This document shows, one piece after another, positions 7,803-10,884 of a DNA stretch of 10,884 nt. The notes under the pieces are model-generated. The model made no database searches and was not told where the DNA came from. It saw nothing but the letters and a program-made list of their open reading frames with translations. How positions within the stretch are numbered: the first letter of the stretch is position 1; each line of letters begins with the position of its first letter. This DNA comes from JAWOJF01 sp046481785 (GTDB taxonomy: Bacteria > Bacteroidota > Ignavibacteria > Ignavibacteriales > Ignavibacteriaceae). The translations under genes were made by a program, and so were the position numbers. The stretch lies in contig JAWOJF010000357.1 in assembly GCA_046481785.1 (NCBI GenBank), positions 1 through 10,884 on the forward strand, given 5' to 3'.

Positions 7803-8459
7803 ATGGAGTTATTCACAATATTCTTAAGGGGCGGCATTATTATGTGGCCCATACTATTATGTTCTATAATTGGGCTGGCAATAATAATTGACAGGTATAT
7901 TGTTTTAAGAAAATCTAAAATAAATATCCCTGCTTTTATGGTAAGAATAAGAGGCTTAATTAAAAAGCGGGATATTTCCGGAGCCATCAGCTATTGTATG
8001 GAGGAAAAATCACCCGTTGCAAATGTTGTACGTAAGGGTTTAAAGAAATACAAGCTTGGGCATGAAAGAGTAAAGGAAGCAATTGAAAATGCCGGCAGGC
8101 AGGAAATAAGCAAGCTTGAAAAAGGTTTACCTGTACTTGCCAGTATTGCAGGTATTGCTCCTTTGCTCGGATTTCTTGGAACTGTTACAGGAATGATCTC
8201 TGCCTTTATTACCATTCAGGACCTGCAGGGAGCAGCTAATCCAAGTGATCTCGCCGGCGGAATATGGGAGGCTCTTGTAACAACTGCATTCGGACTAATG
8301 GTTGGTATTCCGGCACTGGCATTTTATAATTATTTTCTAAGCTCAGTAAAAAAATTAGTCGGGGATATTGAAACTGTAGCAAATGATGTTGTTGATATTA
8401 TTCAGGATACAACAACGGGGCATGCAGATGTTGAAGAAGAACTTGAAATAGATATTTAG
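7803..8459 (+). CDS. exbB: MotA/TolQ/ExbB proton-channel family protein
   Basis: 218 aa with the three-helix topology of ExbB/TolQ. TM1 is about 10-30 (GGIIMWPILLCSIIGLAIII), followed by a cytoplasmic loop (about 31-110), TM2 about 112-133 and TM3 about 153-178. TM2 has the signature APLLGFLGTVTGMISAF with T127 at the conserved polar site. TM3 has GIWEALVTTAFGLMVGIPA with E156 and T161, corresponding to the functional glutamate and threonine of the E. coli ExbB channel. It forms the inner-membrane stator pentamer around the ExbD dimer and couples the proton-motive force to TonB. The start is ATG 7803 with AAAGG just upstream. The C-terminus has an acidic tail (DVEEELEIDI). ExbB and TolQ cannot be separated by sequence alone; a TonB-type gene two positions downstream favours ExbB, but a Tol-like role is possible. 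Confidence 0.93.
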   Translation: MELFTIFLRGGIIMWPILLCSIIGLAIIIDRYIVLRKSKINIPAFMVRIRGLIKKRDISGAISYCMEEKSPVANVVRKGLKKYKLGHERVKEAIENAGRQEISKLEKGLPVLASIAGIAPLLGFLGTVTGMISAFITIQDLQGAANPSDLAGGIWEALVTTAFGLMVGIPALAFYNYFLSSVKKLVGDIETVANDVVDIIQDTTTGHADVEEELEIDI

Positions 8460-8466
8460 GCTGACT

Positions 8467-8871
8467 ATGAAATTCAAAACATCAAACGAACCGCTAAGTA
8501 TATTCAGTTATTCTTCTTTAACTGATATAGTTATGCTTCTGTTAATATTTTTCCTTTTAACATCTCAGTTTGTTATTCAAACCGGGGTTAAAGTGCAGCT
8601 TCCCGGTTCTAAAACAAATGAACAAACATCACCCGCAAGGTTAATTATTACTCTTACCTCTGCAGGAGCAATATATGCCGGTGATGAGGAAGTTAGTATT
8701 GAGGAACTTCCTGGCAGGCTTGAGCAGTTAAATGCAGAAGGTAAGGAGGATAACCTGATTATACGCGCCGATAAAACTGTTGCCGTTGAGCTTGTTATTA
8801 AAGTTATTGATGCGGCTAAAGCAACCGGGATAGATAAGTTTACAATAGAAACCGAAAAAGAAAGACTCTAA
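8467..8871 (+). CDS. exbD: ExbD/TolR biopolymer transport family protein
   Basis: 134 aa, a normal ExbD length. It has a short cytoplasmic N-terminus, one transmembrane helix (about 18-36, SLTDIVMLLLIFFLLTSQF) with the essential proton-carrying aspartate at D20 (equivalent to D25 of E. coli ExbD), then a periplasmic domain. The segment VKVQLPGSKT after the helix is typical of the family, as is the later NLIIRADKTVAVELVIKVID block. The protein dimerises inside the ExbB pentamer, and the periplasmic domain binds TonB or peptidoglycan in relatives. It starts 7 bp after exbB, so it is very likely co-transcribed and translationally coupled. The upstream bases offer only a weak AGG. TolR is the alternative name; context decides for ExbD. 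Confidence 0.93.
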   Translation: MKFKTSNEPLSIFSYSSLTDIVMLLLIFFLLTSQFVIQTGVKVQLPGSKTNEQTSPARLIITLTSAGAIYAGDEEVSIEELPGRLEQLNAEGKEDNLIIRADKTVAVELVIKVIDAAKATGIDKFTIETEKERL

Positions 8872-8898
8872 CTCAGTAGTAATTATTTTATACAGGTT

Positions 8899-9597
8899 AT
8901 GACATATAACAATATACGACAACTATCATTTTCAATTTCATTACTGGTGCATCTGTTACTGATGGTGCTTTTCCTTCTATTCAAATTTTCTACTGAATAC
9001 CCGGTTAAAGAATATGTTGAGCTTTCATTTGGAAAATCCGGAGAAGCAGGATCATCGGGCGCTGAAGGAATTATGGTTGAAAAGGTTGAAGAGCTTGCTA
9101 AACCTGAGGAGGCAGATGAAACCCCGGAAAAAGCCGAACCAGTAAAAGAAGTTGAACTTCCCAAGGCAAAAAATACTGCTGATGAAAATGTTATTAAGCC
9201 GGCAGATAAAGAAAAAGAAGAATCTGCAGTATCAAAAACGCAAACACCTGAAACTGCTGAATCTAAAGTTGCTTCTGAAGGACAGGGTAACAAATCAGAA
9301 GGGGAGGGAAGTTTTGGTTTTGATATTGACTTTGGCGGCAAAGGTACAAGAAAAATATATAATTATGCTTTACCTGATTATCCCGAAGGTGTGGGAAAAG
9401 AGATTGACATCCGTTTAAGATTTTCTATCCGGCCTGATGGTACAGTTGGAACAATTTTTCCGCTTCAGAAAGCAGATACAAGGCTCGAAAATGCCGCTAT
9501 TAACTCTCTGCGCCAGTGGAGGTTTGAGCCTTTATCCCCGAATCAAAAACAATCCGAACAGACTGCTGTTATTGTGTTTCCGTACCGGCTTCAGTAA
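8899..9597 (+). CDS. tonB: TonB family energy transducer
   Basis: 232 aa. The N-terminal anchor helix (about 10-30) contains S14-LLV-H18, the S-x3-H motif (S16/H20 in E. coli TonB) that contacts ExbD and is needed for energy coupling. Residues 45-150 form a long periplasmic linker dominated by E, K, A and P (PEKAEPVKEVELPKAK), then a glycine-rich GSFGFDIDFGGKG. Residues 152-232 are the TonB C-terminal domain, with YALPDYPEGV, the RFSIRPDGTV strand and AINSLRQWRFEP, the last two being family signatures. The domain binds TonB boxes of outer-membrane receptors; the barrel at 4286-5950 is the obvious local candidate. It is the last gene of the operon, 27 bp after exbD. CAGG ends two bases before the ATG, too close to be a good Shine-Dalgarno. 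No clear terminator hairpin with a T-run follows. Confidence 0.92.
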   Translation: MTYNNIRQLSFSISLLVHLLLMVLFLLFKFSTEYPVKEYVELSFGKSGEAGSSGAEGIMVEKVEELAKPEEADETPEKAEPVKEVELPKAKNTADENVIKPADKEKEESAVSKTQTPETAESKVASEGQGNKSEGEGSFGFDIDFGGKGTRKIYNYALPDYPEGVGKEIDIRLRFSIRPDGTVGTIFPLQKADTRLENAAINSLRQWRFEPLSPNQKQSEQTAVIVFPYRLQ

Positions 9598-9602
9598 GCA
9601 TT

Positions 9603-9641
9603 TATTGAGATATGGGTAATGAGATGAGACTTGAGATATGA
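9603..9641 (+). repeat. Left flank of inverted repeat: two TTGAGATATG copies
   Basis: TTGAGATATG occurs at 9605-9614 and again at 9631-9640, 26 bp apart, within a run of related words (TGAGATATG, ATGAGATGAGAC). The inverse sits at 10121-10133: TATTGAGATATG at 9603-9614 is a 12-bp perfect match to the reverse complement of 10122-10133, and TTGAGATATGA at 9631-9641 is an 11-bp match to that of 10121-10131. The copies bracket the hairpin array. Confidence 0.65.
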
Positions 9642-9710
9642 CTAATCCAAAAATCATGAATATCAGATACTTTGCAAATACCAATATATAGAAATCAAAG
9701 ATCCCCCTTC

Positions 9711-10071
9711 CTACAAATTGTTACGCTCCGCTGGAGCTAAAACTAAACGGAGGTTACAATCTATCTACTAATGTTACACGCCTCTGGAGCTAAAAACAAA
9801 CCAGGATCATCTATCTATTAATGTTAAGCTCCGCTGAAGCTAAAATCAAACGTGGGATATTATTTATCTACGAATGTTACGCTCCTCTGGAACCGAAACA
9901 AGTATTATATATTACTAATGCATCCCCCCTCTTAAGCAAAAAACAAAACGGGAATATTTATATGTCCATTAATGTTCCGCTCTATGGAACTCATCAGGCA
10001 GGAACTCCGTTAGGAGTGATACATTAGTAGATGATAAACGGAAGAAACAATTTTAAAAGCTCCGTAGGAGC
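9711..10071 (+). repeat. Degenerate array of ~50-bp hairpin-centred repeats, last full unit inverted
   Basis: Each unit has a lead ATCTACTAATGTTA, then a short palindrome GCTCC-N3-GGAGC, then a tail like TAAAANCAAAC. Palindromes occur at 9725-9737 (perfect 5-bp stem), 9779-9790 and 9828-9840 (degenerate), 9881-9893, a poor copy near 9921-9936, 9974-9990 (GTTCC/GGAAC), 10004-10017 (ACTCC/GGAGT) and 10059-10071 (GCTCC-GTA-GGAGC). Spacings are mostly 42-55 bp. Leads are visible at 9763-9776, 9813-9826 and 9867-9880. Stem changes at 9974-9990 and 10004-10017 are compensated on the other arm, as if pairing were maintained. At 10023-10032 the lead appears reversed (ATTAGTAGAT), so the 10004-10032 unit faces the other way. 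The type resembles intergenic REP-like palindromic elements; no associated transposase is present. Confidence 0.8.
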
Positions 10072-10103
10072 GACACTCCTTAGATTAAAGATAACATTTT
10101 TTC

Positions 10104-10114
10104 CCGCCCGGCGG
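10104..10114. repeat. GC-rich palindrome CCGCC-C-GGCGG
   Basis: An 11-bp near-perfect palindrome of pure G/C sits in AT-rich surroundings, between the last hairpin unit and the right inverted-repeat copy. The T-run (about 10097-10102) precedes it on the plus strand rather than following, so it is not an intrinsic terminator for either convergent operon. It may be a further intergenic palindromic repeat; its function is unknown. Confidence 0.5.
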
Positions 10115-10120
10115 ACAGAC

Positions 10121-10133
10121 TCATATCTCAATA
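10121..10133 (-). repeat. Right flank of inverted repeat (TCATATCTCAATA)
   Basis: This is the reverse complement of the left-flank words at 9603-9614 and 9631-9641, about 500 bp away. It lies 14 bp before the 3' end of the leftward small membrane gene. An 11-12-bp perfect match in AT-rich DNA could occur by chance, but its placement exactly at both edges of the repeat array makes a linked origin likely. Confidence 0.6.
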
Positions 10134-10146
10134 CTAATGAGAATAC

Positions 10147-10425
10147 TCATTCTCCAGATTCCTTATAGTACATCTTATAAAAGAAATATTCAGCAACGCT
10201 TAAAATAGTAAGAGAGAATGTATCTCTGTCGTAGTATATTCCAAGCCCTTCCTGTTCCATTACAAACTTTGAAATTATTGCAGCAATAGACCAGCCAACT
10301 GCAAAAAGAATTCCTATCAATCCCAGATTTAATAAGGCAGAAGAAATATTTTCTTCCTGCCACTTTTTAGTAAAAATTATTAAAGCAAATACTAAATGAA
10401 CAAAAAATATAAAAGCGGTTATCAT
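10147..10425 (-). CDS. Small integral membrane protein of unknown function
   Basis: 92 aa with no family I can name. TM1 is about 2-19 (ITAFIFFVHLVFALIIF), TM2 about 31-53 (LLNLGLIGILFAVGWSIAAII), then a charged loop (MEQEGLGIYYDRD) and a possible third helix at about 69-84 rich in aromatics (YFFYKMYY). The start ATG (10425-10423) overlaps the stop of the upstream gene as ATGA, which strongly supports both the start and co-translation. The two proteins probably function together in the membrane. The gene converges on tonB from the opposite strand. Its TGA lies inside an AATGAG-AATA-CTCATT hairpin (10136-10151). Confidence 0.75.
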   Translation of the reverse strand: MITAFIFFVHLVFALIIFTKKWQEENISSALLNLGLIGILFAVGWSIAAIISKFVMEQEGLGIYYDRDTFSLTILSVAEYFFYKMYYKESGE

Positions 10426-10884
10426 TGTTGTTTGTATTTTCTGTTAACGATTAAAAGCCCCAGCAGTCCCCCAAGAATACTAAAAATAGAATCAACAATT
10501 AAATATCCAAAGAAAAATGTTATGGTATATAGTAATGAGAAGCCTTTTGTTTCTATATCATTGGTAACAGTTGTTAAAATCTGTGAAACTTCTTTATAAA
10601 GCTCGGGCGGGTACATCTCTTTAAACATAGATTCAGAATAGGGGATTGATTCAATAAATTCATTTGTGCGGGTAATAAGGGTAATAATTGCTTCAAAAAA
10701 AGTTGCAAAAACGGTAACAAAAATTCCTGTTAAAAATCCCAATAATATTGCCTGGCCTGCTTTATAAGGCGAATCAGTATTGTTCATTTTCTGATGGAGT
10801 ATCAGTGACAAAACAGATGCGACAGGTACCAGGAGACAGCATAAAAGGCCGTTTCCTTTGGCTCCGGGGATAGTAGATAAGGCG
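10422..10884 (-). CDS. Membrane protein of unknown function, 5' end beyond the window
   Basis: The minus-strand frame stays open from the TGA at 10424-10422 to the right edge (153 residues visible). A TTG at 10811 or an ATG at 10787 could be starts. However, the in-frame sequence upstream, ALSTIPGAKGNGLLCCLL, runs into a hydrophobic helix (LLCCLLVPVASVLSLIL) that looks like genuine membrane protein, so the true start is probably outside. After it come a conserved-looking AGQAILLGFLTGIFVTVF helix, a polar loop (FIESIPYSESMFKEMYPPEL) and a last hydrophobic region (FGYLIVDSIFSILGGLLG) ending NRKYKQQ. The pattern 'xALSxIP...CC...helix...GxxLLGxLTG' resembles unnamed small membrane proteins of environmental bacteria. 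It overlaps the downstream 92-aa gene by 4 bp. The function is unknown. Confidence 0.7.
   Translation of the reverse strand, partial: ALSTIPGAKGNGLLCCLLVPVASVLSLILHQKMNNTDSPYKAGQAILLGFLTGIFVTVFATFFEAIITLITRTNEFIESIPYSESMFKEMYPPELYKEVSQILTTVTNDIETKGFSLLYTITFFFGYLIVDSIFSILGGLLGLLIVNRKYKQQ

Larger units (their letters stand above)
9598..10146. other. Gene-free stretch between convergent transcription units, filled by repeats
   Basis: These 549 bases lie between the stop of tonB and the stop of the leftward small membrane gene. No open frame here looks like a real protein: the longest (from 9821, 68 codons) simply reads through repeat units. The contents are an inverted TTGAGATATG repeat at both ends, about seven degenerate hairpin units between them, and one GC-rich palindrome at 10104-10114. 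I see no intrinsic terminator with a proper T-run for either operon and no tRNA-like structure. Confidence 0.75.

Noticed and set aside
8883..9341. 152-codon minus-strand open frame rich in Ser and Ala
   Set aside because: It is the antisense shadow of the Glu/Lys/Ala-rich TonB linker, whose codons read as Ser/Phe/Ala on the other strand.
9821..10027. 68-codon open frame on the plus strand
   Set aside because: It runs straight through the hairpin repeat units, has no ribosome binding site and no domain-like pattern; it is open by chance.
9711..10071. CRISPR array
   Set aside because: The units are degenerate in every part, spacing is irregular (30-55 bp), there is no conserved repeat/unique spacer alternation, one unit is inverted, and no cas genes are present.
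10136..10151. AATGAG-AATA-CTCATT hairpin at the stop of the 92-aa gene, considered as a terminator
   Set aside because: The stem is AT-rich and weak and the minus strand has no T-run after it, so it does not qualify as an intrinsic terminator.

Overview
The window is AT-rich bacterial DNA. It reads best as part of a genome from the Bacteroidota/Ignavibacteria/Chlorobi group. The reasons are an HU-TM-SPOR protein beside an ExbB-ExbD-TonB set, a very long exported TPR protein beside an outer-membrane barrel, weak or absent Shine-Dalgarno sequences before several genes, and a promoter whose -10 region also fits the Bacteroidota TAnnTTTG box. This placement is an inference from content and style; no rRNA or marker gene is present.

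Layout. Positions 1-247 (minus) hold the N-terminal part of a secreted, probably outer-membrane, protein that runs off the left edge. A divergent intergenic region (248-460) carries a good sigma70-like promoter facing right. From 461 to 9597 seven plus-strand genes follow closely enough to be one operon: a DUF92 membrane protein, a 994-aa exported TPR protein, a TonB-receptor-like barrel without a recognisable plug, an HU-like/transmembrane/SPOR fusion, ExbB, ExbD and TonB. Their junctions are a 4-bp gap, an ATGA overlap, and gaps of 54, 22, 7 and 27 bp. From 9598 to 10146 there is no gene. This stretch holds a degenerate array of about 50-bp units, each centred on a small GCTCC/GGAGC hairpin, with the last unit inverted and the array flanked by an inverted TTGAGATATG repeat. 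On the minus strand, 10147-10884 carries two overlapping genes for small membrane proteins that converge on the operon; the upstream one continues beyond the right edge.

How the genes may work together. ExbB, ExbD and TonB form a proton-motive-force-driven motor that normally pulls on outer-membrane receptors. The barrel has a TonB-box-like LPDFVITG at its mature N-terminus, so it is a natural partner. The TPR protein is a periplasmic scaffold candidate. The HU-TM-SPOR protein would put an HU-like, possibly DNA-binding, domain in the cytoplasm and a peptidoglycan-binding SPOR domain in the periplasm. Together the operon could encode a trans-envelope assembly linking nucleoid, inner-membrane motor, cell wall and outer membrane, somewhat like Tol-Pal (TolQ-TolR-TolA plus the TPR protein CpoB). 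That model is a hypothesis; the individual domain calls are much firmer.
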